From: Ciborinia camelliae
Taxonomy: Eukaryota > Ascomycota > Leotiomycetes > Helotiales > Sclerotiniaceae
NCBI GenBank assembly: GCA_025890175.1
Contig: JANPYM010000006.1
Location: 1,148,376-1,212,375, forward strand
Length of the DNA stretch: 64,000 nucleotides
Reading direction: 5' to 3'
This document shows, in pieces, positions 38,703-48,469 of this stretch; within the stretch, counting starts at the first letter, position 1; every line of letters begins with the position of its first letter. Both the position numbers and the translations under genes were made by a program. Under the pieces are notes generated by a model, which was not told the origin of the DNA, did no database searches, and saw only the letters and a program-made list of their open reading frames with translations.

Positions 38703-40129
38703 TTTTGAATATTTCTCGAAAGGATATTTTGGGGTATCTGTAATTGTTTTTGGTGAAATTTCTCTTCGAAATATGAAAGAAATGGGCGATTATTGGGGTT
38801 GTAGATTATTATCGATTTGCTTGAAGATTTTCGAAGTTCTCTGCACTGGATTTATTGAGAAATCAGCAAAGCCTTCTCGATAGCAATTCTACGCTAGCAG
38901 GGATTTTATGTGGGATGACTCTTACACTCTAGTCTCTACCGTCCGTACCTAGGAGAAAAGTGAAAGAGAAAGTAAGATTTATTTGTACATTGATTATTGT
39001 TGCGCGTGTGGAGGTATTTATCTATTAGTTCTCGACTCTAGGTAGCTACTCGAGAACTACCTAGGTAGGTAAATACACAAGTTTGTTTGCCTCAGGCAAC
39101 CAAGCTATTTTCCAAGGTTCACGTATTCCAATTAGGTATCTTTACGTAGGGATGGCAACTAATAAACAGGTTTCGACTCATCTTTATTCAGAATGAAGAT
39201 CAGTTACTTAGGATGGAGGTATTTATCTATTAGTTCTCGACTCTAGGTAGTTACTCGAGAACTATTTAGGTAGGTAAATATACAAGTTTGTTTGCCTCAG
39301 GCAATCAAGCTATTTTCACGTATTTCAGTTATCTTTACGTAGGGATGGCAACTAATAAACAGGTTTCGACTCATCTTTACTCAGAATGAAGATCAGTTAC
39401 TCAGGATGAAGGTGGCGCGGCATTGTTTGGGAATCTACGGGTACGGGACTTTCGCATTTGATTTTTTATCGCGATTGGGATCATAGCTTACATTTTTTCT
39501 CTCTAATGGAGTTATGAAGGAGTCCAGCGAAACCTACGGGAATGAATGCCAACGTCAAGTGGCTCGATCTGCATTTCTTTGAGCGTCGAACAGCGAACAT
39601 GCTATGCGCGAGCCCTAAGCCATCAGCCATCAGCCATCAGCTATCAGCCCTCAGCCTCAGTCATAGGCATTGGTGATATGCATGAGTGGCTGAAGTAAGA
39701 GTTGATAAAGCGGGTACCGACATAGTAGTTGATCTTTTCATAAGTACAACAGTATGTAAAGTCACATACATGTCTACTTACTTGAGAACTTATAACACAT
39801 GAACAGTCAGAAGTTTACAAGGTGCTTCAAAGTATATAAAAATCCATGCGTTTATTTGTTATTTAATTGTTTTAAGGAAGCCGAACGCAATCCCCCAATG
39901 CAATCTCAATCCAGTACATCAAAGTCCAAAAAGTCTCCATCCTTTCCAAATGCTCGCAGACTTGCACGAGCAGACCATTCGTACTTCTGGACCTATCCAT
40001 AAAACACCATACCGCGCCATCCATCCACCTACCCATCATATGCAATTACTACTCCACAAAGAGAACAGACGCCTTCCTCCACAACGTCAAATTGCGTTCC
40101 AATCCAGCTCACCGTCGCCAGTGTGTAAT
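38703..40129. other. intergenic region with tandem duplication; 3' flank of Cys-rich paralogue 1
   Basis: No gene. It contains the TIF6 promoter, the 205-bp tandem duplication (39010-39411), a short CATCAGC repeat near 39620, and at 39820-40130 a 3' flank resembling those of paralogues 3 and 4. Confidence 0.55.
39010..39411. repeat. 205-bp direct tandem duplication
   Basis: Copy 1 is 39010-39214 and copy 2 is 39215-39411, both starting GGAGGTATTTATCTATTAG. They are nearly identical. Copy 2 lacks an 8-nt stretch plus a few bases, and nearly all substitutions are C/T. Confidence 0.95.
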
Positions 40130-40927
40130 TTAATTCGGATAAAGGCTCGCAACCGGCCTTATGTGTGGCCTTGTTGGAATCTTCACTTCATTCAATCTTC
40201 TCCAACATTCTCTCAAATCCACAAAAGACTGATTCTTTCCCTTATCCTTATCCTTCCAATCAAGACGTGGATCTACCCCTATCTGTTCCTGTGCCCTTGC
40301 TATCAATAGCCATTCTTTCCGGGATGCTAAACTACGAGCATCATTCCCATAATAAAACTCCACAAGATAATCAATATCCGGGAGCCAGAGGCGTTTCTGG
40401 CCCTTGTAAAATCCTTCAAGCCCCGGACAACCCTCCCCAAGACAAACCCCATCCCTCACCGGCTGCGCCTTCAAAAATCCAAATTCGCAATGACAAGCAT
40501 AGGGTCCTTGTTGTCCATCACGATAATTTCCACATCTCTGTACGTGTTTGATAACGCAAAACCCCGTATGTGTAACATTCAGATCGTACAGTGACGTTTC
40601 TTGGAAGCATTCCGACCATACTTTTACTTCGTAGAGGCATCGCTGGCTAGTTATGGTGGAAGGCAGCGTGGAAACCCGACTCGCCCTGGAGAACGATGGG
40701 AATGACCATTCTCTTACAACACGCTCACCAGTTTCGCAAGGCCCCTTGTCCCCATCAGAGTTGGTACTAGAGCCATGATTTTGACTAGAATTTTGAGAAA
40801 TGTTCAAGCGAACGGGTTGAGAACGGCTACGGTTGAATCCAGAGCCATGATGTTGATTAGAATATTGAGAACGGTTTGAGCCATCGGGCTGAGAACGGCT
40901 ACGGTAGTGTTCCGGCATATTCTTCAT
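40130..40927 (-). CDS. Cys-rich protein, tandem family member 1
   Basis: A single open frame of 265 aa. The N-terminal 70 residues are Arg/Ser/Gln-rich with an internal repeat (SRSQP...SQ...HGS twice). A VREWSFPSFSRA motif follows, then the Cys-rich core at about 95-175: CLYEVKVWSEC, GFCV-x6-C-x-NY-x4-QQGPYAC, and CLGEGCPG. The C-terminal part is charged and Trp-containing (DWKDKDKG). No signal peptide or membrane helix is visible, and it matches no family I know. Three same-strand neighbours carry the same core in the same order. The second Met (MPEHYRSRS, 40918) is an alternative start. It is probably a real gene because of that conservation. Confidence 0.65.
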   Translation of the reverse strand: MKNMPEHYRSRSQPDGSNRSQYSNQHHGSGFNRSRSQPVRLNISQNSSQNHGSSTNSDGDKGPCETGERVVREWSFPSFSRASRVSTLPSTITSQRCLYEVKVWSECFQETSLYDLNVTHTGFCVIKHVQRCGNYRDGQQGPYACHCEFGFLKAQPVRDGVCLGEGCPGLEGFYKGQKRLWLPDIDYLVEFYYGNDARSLASRKEWLLIARAQEQIGVDPRLDWKDKDKGKNQSFVDLRECWRRLNEVKIPTRPHIRPVASLYPN

Positions 40928-41531
40928 GGGAGGAGTCAGCCAAAAGAAAGTCTCCTAGGTTATGTGCTAGTATATTAACCTACAATGGAATCAAAAGTGA
41001 TGACGAACAGCTCTTTTTGTCTGATGAAGTATTTGCTTTGGTTATGTTGTGGACATGAAACGCGACAAAAAAGAAAACGGCAATGAGAGCAAGCCCAAAA
41101 TTAAAATGAATATCTGGAGTGCATTGGAGACTCATCAATGGCAAAACCAGTCAGAAATTCAAAATTCGCTTCTTTGGAGACCTACCAAAAATCCTTGTTT
41201 GTCCTAAACGCATTATGGAGGCAATGATTCACGGAAAGCAATCTATTCGACTTGTTCTCAAATGGCATCTGTAGAGCTCTGTTCTAAATTCAAATTACTA
41301 TAGTACGTGATTTTCTATTTCGCATTTGACGTGTTTTCCGAAAACAATTGCAGGTTCTCGGTTTAAATAGTAAATCATTCGTACTTTGTCCTACTTCCAT
41401 TTAATATCATATCATATAATAAGTGACCCAAGGTATTGATATACAGCCACTATATCCATAAGATGAACAGACAGATGCCCACTCCTGTAATATCTAACTC
41501 CACTTTCTCCAGCTCAGTACTGTCACCGGTA
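40928..41531. other. intergenic between family members 1 and 2
   Basis: No gene. It should hold the promoter of member 1 and the 3' end of member 2. The stem-loop block found upstream of members 2-4 is not visible here. Confidence 0.5.
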
Positions 41532-42260
41532 CTAATTATCGCATGGAGGTAGTGGCTTAGTTCTTCCAAACATCACCGGCGCGCCATCAAGTCCATACAT
41601 TAACACCCGCCCAGCCTCTCCATTTCCATTATTTTCATGTCTCCCACCTTCCATACCATCCAAACTTTTCACACCAGTCCCAGATCGATGGACCCCACAG
41701 CCATCTCCCCCATCACCTGATTGATTCATTTTTTCCCTCCGTACCTCTTCTTCCGCTTTCAATATCTCCGGCCACGACTCTTTTGGCCACAACACATCCG
41801 GAAGCTTACCAAGATAGAACCACGTATTGAATCGATACGGGGGATTTGGAACCGGTTTATCCTTCCCACTCAACTCCCCAAACCCTGGACAGTAAGGTCC
41901 ATAACAAAACCCTTTTCTCTCTTCGACAATGATAACCCTGGGCTCCTTACAACAGACATATGGATCTTTTTGTGCGTCGTCGAAATTCGCACATTTTCTG
42001 TCACACAAAGTAACGCAAAAGCCTTTGTGTTGGCTGTCCGAGTCACACTTTATGCAGTCCCATCTTATTGCACTGTAGATGCAAGGGTGGTCAACTTCGG
42101 CTGGTGGAGTATGTTTCCTAGACATATATTCAACGGCAGTGTCTGGTCGTTCGGGGTGTAATGGGAACGCCCAATTATCACGATTCTCCTCAAGACCCAC
42201 GTCTGCGTCTGGATCTGAGGCGTGATATTGACTATCGCTTTGACGCTTGATTCTCGCCAT
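41532..42260 (-). CDS. Cys-rich protein, tandem family member 2
   Basis: An open frame from the ATG at 42260 (MARIKRQSDSQYHASD), 242 aa. It has a charged N-terminus, NWAFPLHPERPDTA, then the core: CIYSAIRWDC, GFCV-x6-CANF-x4-QKDPYVCC, and FCYGPYCPGFG. The C-terminus is Gly/Asn-rich and disordered. No signal peptide occurs in this frame. However, a hydrophobic stretch (FIIALSFIVLYHQF) lies just upstream in another frame, where member 4 has a similar in-frame one. The family is unknown. The frame downstream of the core is intact. Confidence 0.65.
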   Translation of the reverse strand: MARIKRQSDSQYHASDPDADVGLEENRDNWAFPLHPERPDTAVEYMSRKHTPPAEVDHPCIYSAIRWDCIKCDSDSQHKGFCVTLCDRKCANFDDAQKDPYVCCKEPRVIIVEERKGFCYGPYCPGFGELSGKDKPVPNPPYRFNTWFYLGKLPDVLWPKESWPEILKAEEEVRREKMNQSGDGGDGCGVHRSGTGVKSLDGMEGGRHENNGNGEAGRVLMYGLDGAPVMFGRTKPLPPCDN

Positions 42261-42348
42261 TTGACTTGCGTATGTGAAGGTGGTTGGCAAATGCACAAAT
42301 AAATTGATGGTATAGTACTATGAAGCTGAGAGCGATAATGAAACCACC

Positions 42349-42364
42349 CTCTATTTTTATGGAG
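42349..42364 (-). promoter_or_regulatory. stem-loop upstream of family member 2
   Basis: CTCTATTTTTATGGAG (plus strand) can pair with itself imperfectly. It lies 89 nt before the ATG at 42260 and corresponds in position and sequence to 43913-43929 and 45707-45723. Confidence 0.5.
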
Positions 42365-42803
42365 TGGTGTGATTTGGGTACGGCTGGATATGCTTTCGAT
42401 ATTTCTTTTATTCGGTTTCGAGGACGATCGAAAAAAGAAAGAACTGAAGATGCGGGGACAGAGTGCAAACAATTATCAAGGACTCGTTTGTAAATCAGTC
42501 AGTCAAAACTAATCCTGGAACCTAAATTATTCACACTTTGAAGATTCATAACCACTCGAACCTTCTATTTCATACAGCCTATTCTTAATATTCTTTACAT
42601 ACAGAATGCGCATAGAAATAGTATTCTCGGGGAAAGATACAAGTATACATGGCACTGGCATTTTCGGTACTTTCAAAATCCATTCATTTTTTTGTGCTGT
42701 TAAGTTTGTTTGGGGGAAACAAGTGTCTACTTCGAGTACAAATTTGGTTCATGTATCGAAGATCAATCCTCTCTCCTCCCCCTCTCGTCCTTTTAAATAT
42801 GGT

Positions 42804-42989
42804 AATAAAGTCATCGACAATACATCATTCCGTTCCGTACATCCACCGAATAATCGATATCCAAACAGAGAATAGACATGCCTCCGCATTCCAAGTAATA
42901 AACTCATCGACAATACATCATTCCTTTCCATACATCCACCGACTAATCGATATCCAAACAGAGAATAGATAGGCCTCCGCAGTCCAAGT
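42804..42989. repeat. 93-bp tandem duplication
   Basis: TCATCGACAATACATCATTC occurs at 42811 and 42904, and the surrounding 93 bp is duplicated with a few changes. It lies in the 3' flank of family member 3. Confidence 0.9.
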
Positions 42990-43033
42990 CCATGATTCCG
43001 ATCATCGTTTCGATCCAGCTCACGGTCACTTGG

Positions 43034-43810
43034 TTATGACGGATAATGACTCTGGATCCCATACTTGTATCTATTCGATCCATCCCAAGCCATCCAGGTT
43101 TCTGCTGACTCCGCTTCAAAAGATGTATATCCCTCGTCCATATTCTTCCAATTGCATGTTACAGCCCGCCCGTACTTTTCCTCCATCTCCTTTGCTTCCT
43201 TTGGCCGATTGTTTTGTTCCTGGATCTGCCTCGCCTTTCGCAATTTCCGCTCGTTATCCCCAAAATAAAACTCCGGACAAACTTGGAATCTGTGGTTCAA
43301 GTCCGGAGACGGATGACTAACCGCCCAAAAGCCCGGACAATCCCACCCATAGCAAGAATCCGGTCTTGCGTTGCTCTGCCCGCAATATTGCGGTTGACAA
43401 CAGGCAAACGGACCCTGTTGATTCTTGCGAAAACGCGTGCATTCATATTTTTGACCAACGACACAAAATCCTTGATGAAGGCCGTCTAGATTAGGCTCTA
43501 GCAGACGCCCATAACTAGAATCCAACGGATCTCCACGATAACACGCCCATCTGATTGTCTCATACATGCATCGCCGTCCTTCGGTATGTGTAAAACCTCC
43601 TCGGGGTCTTTCGGGAAATTTTGGAATAATCTCTTTCGTCCCAAGCGTGGTCGGAGCTTCTTCATAATCAAGTGTGACTGAACCAGAATCGGAATCATGA
43701 TCTCCACTGTCGTCACGAAATGCGGTTGAACTAGATTCTGCATCGTAACCTCCACTATCATGACGAGGTGTTCCCAAACTAGAACCCTGGTCATGGCTGT
43801 ATTCAGACAT
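43034..43810 (-). CDS. Cys-rich protein, tandem family member 3
   Basis: A 258-aa open frame. The N-terminus (MSEYSHDQGSSLGTPRHD) is Ser/Asp-rich, followed by IIPKFPERPRGGFTH. The core is CMYETIRWAC, GFCV-x6-CTRF-x4-QQGPFACC, and SCYGWDCPGFW. The C-terminus has NWKNMDEGYTSF, matching the DWKDKDKG region of member 1, which extends homology beyond the core. No signal peptide is present with this start. The frame is open upstream of the Met and contains a hydrophobic run (YFIISLYFITPITTV) without an ATG. The family is unrecognised. Confidence 0.7.
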   Translation of the reverse strand: MSEYSHDQGSSLGTPRHDSGGYDAESSSTAFRDDSGDHDSDSGSVTLDYEEAPTTLGTKEIIPKFPERPRGGFTHTEGRRCMYETIRWACYRGDPLDSSYGRLLEPNLDGLHQGFCVVGQKYECTRFRKNQQGPFACCQPQYCGQSNARPDSCYGWDCPGFWAVSHPSPDLNHRFQVCPEFYFGDNERKLRKARQIQEQNNRPKEAKEMEEKYGRAVTCNWKNMDEGYTSFEAESAETWMAWDGSNRYKYGIQSHYPS

Positions 43811-44716
43811 ATTGTATCTGACGAGAAAGACGAGGTTAAATATGAGAGAGAAAGTACTTTTCAGTACAGTAGTGATGGGAGTTATGAAGTAGAGAGAGAT
43901 GATGAAATAACTCTCTATTTTCCATAGAGTGCTGTGATGTGGGTGTGCTTCGGAAATGCGAGAACGATGAAGTGAAGAGATTATAATACAGGAACAGAAG
44001 CCTACGACTGTGAATGCACATCTCGAGTGGCAGGGGATCAGCCAGAAATATTGTTGAAACCAAATGACTCATTCTATCCCTAAGACTACTCTAAATTCCG
44101 TGATTTACAAAGCCTAGGTAGCTTTCTAACCCAAAGCACTTCGTCAAAAACACAGCATCAGCGTATACATACCATCATAAATGCACTTATTTGATTTCTT
44201 ATACTCGAGTAGTTAGTTCTACATGCATATTAGTTGAGACATATAAACCCACTCATAAATCCATGCATATCCAGAACTCAATCTAGAAAGCAAATCACTT
44301 GAACACTCATCACTAGCAAAATATACAATTACATCAAAAGCCCTCTGGGTGTTCTTTCCAAACAAGAATGCACAGTAAGATTGAATATACCTAGGCATAT
44401 ACGCAGATGTCCAGTAGATTCAAGATCCATACATCTTTTGCGCTATTTTATTTGTTCAAAGGAAGAGAATGTGTACCTCGAATGCAAACTCAATCCCCAA
44501 ATATCCAAGATCACCCTCACGCCCCCTCCCTTCCCCATTAAATACATCAATAAATCATCGATAATGCATCATTCATCCGTGATATCCAAAGAAATTAGAC
44601 AAGAGTCCAAGTTCATGCTTTCGAACATCGTTTCGAAGCAGGTTGATATCGTTGCCAGATCAAATAACCTGCTTTCCGAATAAGTATCTGAACTGCCCGT
44701 GTTCTATATTCCATCT
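43811..44716. other. intergenic between members 3 and 4
   Basis: No gene. It has the leader block of member 3 with a stem-loop at 43913-43929, an AGATTATAATACAGGAACAG element at about 43978 shared with member 4, and the 3' flank of member 4 at about 44420-44700. Confidence 0.6.
43913..43929 (-). promoter_or_regulatory. stem-loop upstream of family member 3
   Basis: CTCTATTTTCCATAGAG has a perfect six-base stem (CTCTAT/ATAGAG). It lies 103 nt before the ATG at 43810 and is followed toward the gene by a TTTCATCATCTCTCTC block conserved in members 2 and 4. Confidence 0.6.
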
Positions 44717-44850
44717 CTAGTCGTGATCCCCAGTCTTCTGTTCATCGAGTTGACTCAACTCCTCACACTCCTCACAGTCGTGATGCCCAGTCTTCTGTTC
44801 ATCGAGTTGACTCAACTCCTCACAGTCGTAGTCCCCAGTATTCTTTCCAT
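44717..44850. repeat. in-gene tandem repeat at the end of member 4
   Basis: A unit of about 45-55 nt containing GTTGACTCAACTCCTCACA is repeated about three times and encodes a repeated EELSQLDEQKTG motif at the C-terminus. Confidence 0.8.
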
Positions 44851-45622
44851 AAAGTGGACTCAAATTCTCACAGATCTTCTCACGCTCCTTCCTCCGAGAC
44901 GTATCCTCTTTTCTCAATCGTGCTCCATATGCCCGATCCCGATCCTCCCGCCGCTTTTTGAGCTCTTGATCATCATCCCAATGATAAAACCATAGGTCAT
45001 AACCAATGGGATGTCGTCGATTTGGAGGCGGAAGCGATTCTGATGGTTGTCGCCGGGACTGATTTCGGGTCCGCATCCATCGGTGTCTACCTCCTTTTTT
45101 ACTCAACCCCGGATGACAACCATCCCCAAAGCACCGATCGCGGTACCGCATAACTTCATACTCAGGCCCTTTACAACAAGCATACGGTCCCTTCTGATGA
45201 GGCGAATAATTCGCACATGCCGTTTTGAGACCGAGGACACAAAATCCAAGATGTTTATCCGTCGGACACTCCAAAATGCTTTGGTACCAACAATCCTTCC
45301 ATGCTATTGCTCTGTAGACACATTTTTGGATATTTGGAGCTAGACGAATCCAGCCTCGAGGCATGCTCTTGGGATCATATTGAGGTTCTAACCACACTTT
45401 TGTAGTTTTTTCTTCGTCGGGTTTTACACATCTGTATATAAGGGGTGTAGGAGGTTGACCCGCTCGGCCAAATATTGGGAATGTCCAGTATCTCGCAACA
45501 GGGAAATGGTCGACTACTTCCGAGGGCTCTGTGGCTAGATGCGTAGACTTTCTGAATTGCTCATGAGAGTTGAACGTAGAACCACGCTTTCGACTACCGC
45601 GTTGACGGCTACGTCCTGACAT
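44717..45622 (-). CDS. Cys-rich protein, tandem family member 4
   Basis: With the ATG at 45622 (MSGRSRQRGSRKRGS) the protein has 301 aa. It shows YWTFPIFGRAGQPPTP, an extra segment, then the core CVYRAIAWKDC, GFCV-x6-CANY-x4-QKGPYACC, and RCFGDGCHPG. The C-terminus is rich in charged helix and ends with three copies of an EELSQLDEQKTGDHD-like repeat. The frame is also open upstream: an ATG at 45697 would add MIALFFIFNTVPSDYS, which resembles a signal peptide. Which start is used decides whether the protein is secreted. The family is unrecognised. Confidence 0.65.
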   Translation of the reverse strand: MSGRSRQRGSRKRGSTFNSHEQFRKSTHLATEPSEVVDHFPVARYWTFPIFGRAGQPPTPLIYRCVKPDEEKTTKVWLEPQYDPKSMPRGWIRLAPNIQKCVYRAIAWKDCWYQSILECPTDKHLGFCVLGLKTACANYSPHQKGPYACCKGPEYEVMRYRDRCFGDGCHPGLSKKGGRHRWMRTRNQSRRQPSESLPPPNRRHPIGYDLWFYHWDDDQELKKRREDRDRAYGARLRKEDTSRRKEREKICENLSPLYGKNTGDYDCEELSQLDEQKTGHHDCEECEELSQLDEQKTGDHD

Positions 45623-46281
45623 GTTTTTTGAAAGTCGGCGGTAAACACAGGAATAATCTGATGGTACAGTATTAAATATGAAGAAGAGAGCGATCATGAA
45701 ATAAACCTCTATTGTTAATAGAGTGCTATGATCTGGGCATGCTTTGGAATGCTTTGGCTTTGCTTTCGATTTTCTTTTCGAGAATAACGAAGTGAAAAGA
45801 TTACAATACAAGAACAGAATATTCCCACTGGAATATTCTACCATGTTGAATTCAGTGACTCATGAAGAATATCTTTCTGCCTTTCTTCGAGCCTCGCCTC
45901 CCGCCCTCGTCCCTCCCAAAAAATCAATAGGAAAGACGAGCATAGCAATAGAAAATACGAGTACAATACCAACACATCAGCACATCTCAAAAGAACAAAA
46001 AACCCCATAAAGCCATGCATGCTCTCATTCCAATTTAAAGATTCATCACCATAACTACCCGAAACCACTCCAACATTCCATTCCCATTTCCATTCACTTC
46101 CAAAGTCACGCGAGATATGATTTACAAAAATTCAAGTTCCCACCCTCTATTCCTTTCAAAATCCAATGATGATAATTATCTCCCCAAAACGATAATAAGC
46201 AAGTGCAAAGTGTTTGCACACAGCTTCCCAAGTACAATAAATATCCCAAGCCCCTGATCTCGAACTCCGTTTCAAGCAAGC
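45623..46281. other. intergenic upstream of family member 4
   Basis: It contains the stem-loop and leader of member 4 and the shared AGATTACAATACAAGAACAG element at about 45798. No gene is seen at 45850-46280. Confidence 0.55.
45707..45723 (-). promoter_or_regulatory. stem-loop upstream of family member 4
   Basis: CTCTATTGTTAATAGAG has a seven-base stem (CTCTATT/AATAGAG). It lies 85 nt before the ATG at 45622, in line with the stem-loops of members 2 and 3. Confidence 0.6.
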
Positions 46282-46608
46282 TCATTTCCCGAAGAAGGAT
46301 CTCCACCCTCTTTTACTCCCGCGGTGTAACCCAGCACCCCCTTCCCCCCTTTCCAAATCAACATCGAACCTCGTTCGACCATCCACCACACCCGCATCAG
46401 CATTCTTGGATGTGGACCCTTGATCTCTCCCCGCACCATTCCCACCATCCCCATCATTTCCCTCCGCATCCCCTCTTTCCAAGTCCGCTTGCCATCTAGT
46501 CGGATTCGGAATTCTTCCTCCATTTGAGGTCGTGGAGGAAGAAGTAGCGCTGGTTTGATGAGAGCCAGTCTGACCAGCATCGCGATTTGGATTTCCGGAT
46601 CCCCACAT
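46282..46608 (-). CDS. small Gly/Asp-rich hypothetical protein
   Basis: An open frame of 108 aa from ATG 46608 (MWGSGNPNRDAGQTGSHQ). It is disordered, with two DLERG motifs and a basic aromatic end (KRGWRSFFGK). There are no cysteines and no signal peptide. A possible 5' intron (GTAAGTCGCC ... CTTCAG) lies upstream at about 46637-46724. The composition is unlike the low-complexity DNA around it, which is the only argument for coding. It may be unrelated to the Cys-rich array on its right side. Confidence 0.35.
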   Translation of the reverse strand: MWGSGNPNRDAGQTGSHQTSATSSSTTSNGGRIPNPTRWQADLERGDAEGNDGDGGNGAGRDQGSTSKNADAGVVDGRTRFDVDLERGEGGAGLHRGSKRGWRSFFGK

Positions 46609-47918
46609 GATGATGATGATGATGATGATGAGGCTTAACTGAAGAGCGGGCGTGGTGAGATATGGAGTTCTTTGATGATAAGATTATGATATTGAAATTA
46701 GGAGATGGGATAGGTACGGCGACTTACTATCTTGATATGCTCTGGATATGCTCTGGATATGCTTTGAATGCGTTCTCGAAATGCTCTATACACACATTAA
46801 CTATAGACCTACAAATCCCCCACTTCCGCCGGAGTCATCCATTTCACCGTAAAGTAAGAAAGTAAGAATATAATATCGCGAAGAGAAAAATAGGAGGCGA
46901 TGCTATCATTCATAGATACAACTTACTACAGTATCTTGATATTCTCTAGCTAGCTATACTTCGGCATTTGACCTGCAAATCAATATCAATATCAATGAAC
47001 AGAAGAAGAAGAAGAAGAAGAAGAAGAAAAGAAGCGAAAGGTCCCCAAATATCCATCTTACATAACCCTCATACCCCCAAAAAGAAAAAATCTCTACTTT
47101 CTCGAGAGTCTCGACTCATATCAGGACCAAAAAGTCCCTCGAAACACTCTGAATACTCTGAATACTCTGAATGTAAATTGTAATTCACTTCTGCGTATGC
47201 AAGAAAGCAAACAAACATCCCTGGAAGAAAGTTGGAAATACACACATATACACGCAGAAAATCAAATTAAACCAAACCAAATCAAATCAAATCAAATCAT
47301 CTATACACATCGTACAGGATGCAGTACCTACTAGGTAGGTATGAATCATCCCATCAAAAACCACCCAACCACATTTGCAAACCCCCTCTCCCCCCCCTCC
47401 CCCCAAAAAACAACAAAACTCCTTCCATAACGTCAGCGACCTCCCGCCTACCAACAGCCACCAAGAACCTCCTCACCCCTCACCCCACACCCTCTCCTCT
47501 CGCCTCTCTAGATATTCCATATTCCCCAGCAAATCCCCATCCCATCCAATCCCCTCCAATCTCCTCCAACCCCTCCAACCCAACTACCTACAACCGGTAT
47601 ATAAATAAAAAATAGCGAATAGCGCCGAGTCCCTATCTATAGGTCCCTATATATACCTCCACCAATCTAGACATAGATCCATACATACATACCCACCTCA
47701 ATACATCCGCACCTCAATATACCCACCTCGCCACCCCAAGCAAGCATTCAAGTCAAGACTCATTCACTCGTCATAATAACAATGCATATACAATAGAAAG
47801 AACAGTCAGAACAAAAAATAACCTCAAAAAGTAACACGTGGTCTCACTCACACTCACACTCACATCCTTTGGACGCTTGCTCTTGCTCTTGAGTTGGTTC
47901 GTTGATGGATAAGGTACT

Positions 47919-48117
47919 AATATCAATATCAATATCAATATCAATATCAATATCAATATCAATATCAATATCAATATCAATATCAATATCAATATCAATA
48001 TCAATATCAATATCAATATCAATATCAATATCAATATCAATATCAATATCAATATCAATATCAATATCAATATCAATATCAATATCAATATCAATACCAA
48101 TATCAATACCAATACCA
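47919..48117. repeat. ATATCA hexanucleotide microsatellite
   Basis: About 29 perfect tandem copies, then several copies with a T-to-C change at the right end. Confidence 0.95.
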
Positions 48118-48459
48118 CCCATATAAATTCCCTCCCGATTCTCATACCCATTCTCATTCTTCATTCTCATTCTCATGGTTCCCTCCCCTCCTCCTCCCCC
48201 CCCAAGAAAATCACAATCACAAATCACAAATCACAAAAACAAGCCCAAAACGAGCTAGGATAAGATAATACAGGATAGGATAGGATAATAGAATCAATTT
48301 CCATTTCTCTCATTCCTCTCTATAAACGCTCAAATCGCCATTTCCCAACCTTCTTTTCGCCGTCTCCAATCCTCCATTCCACCATTCCACCATTCCACCA
48401 GTCCAAATATTCCTCACTGAAGACTCAACCCTTTCTGTCCCCCCATTTCTGAAACAACC

Positions 48460-48469
48460 NNNNNNNNNN
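48460..48469. other. assembly gap (10 N)
   Basis: Ten Ns flanked on both sides by the same TTCTGAAACAACC, so the contig ends probably overlap. Confidence 0.95.

Larger units (their letters stand above)
42261..43033. other. intergenic between members 2 and 3, with leader block and 3' flank
   Basis: No gene. It carries the conserved stem-loop of member 2 (42349-42364), the 93-bp duplication (42804-42989), and a 3' flank of member 3 that is homologous to the flank of member 4 (44420-44640). Confidence 0.6.

Noticed and set aside
47771..48227. Frames of Ile-Asp, Ile-Leu or Ile-Ser repeats
   Set aside because: ATATCA microsatellite read in several frames on both strands.
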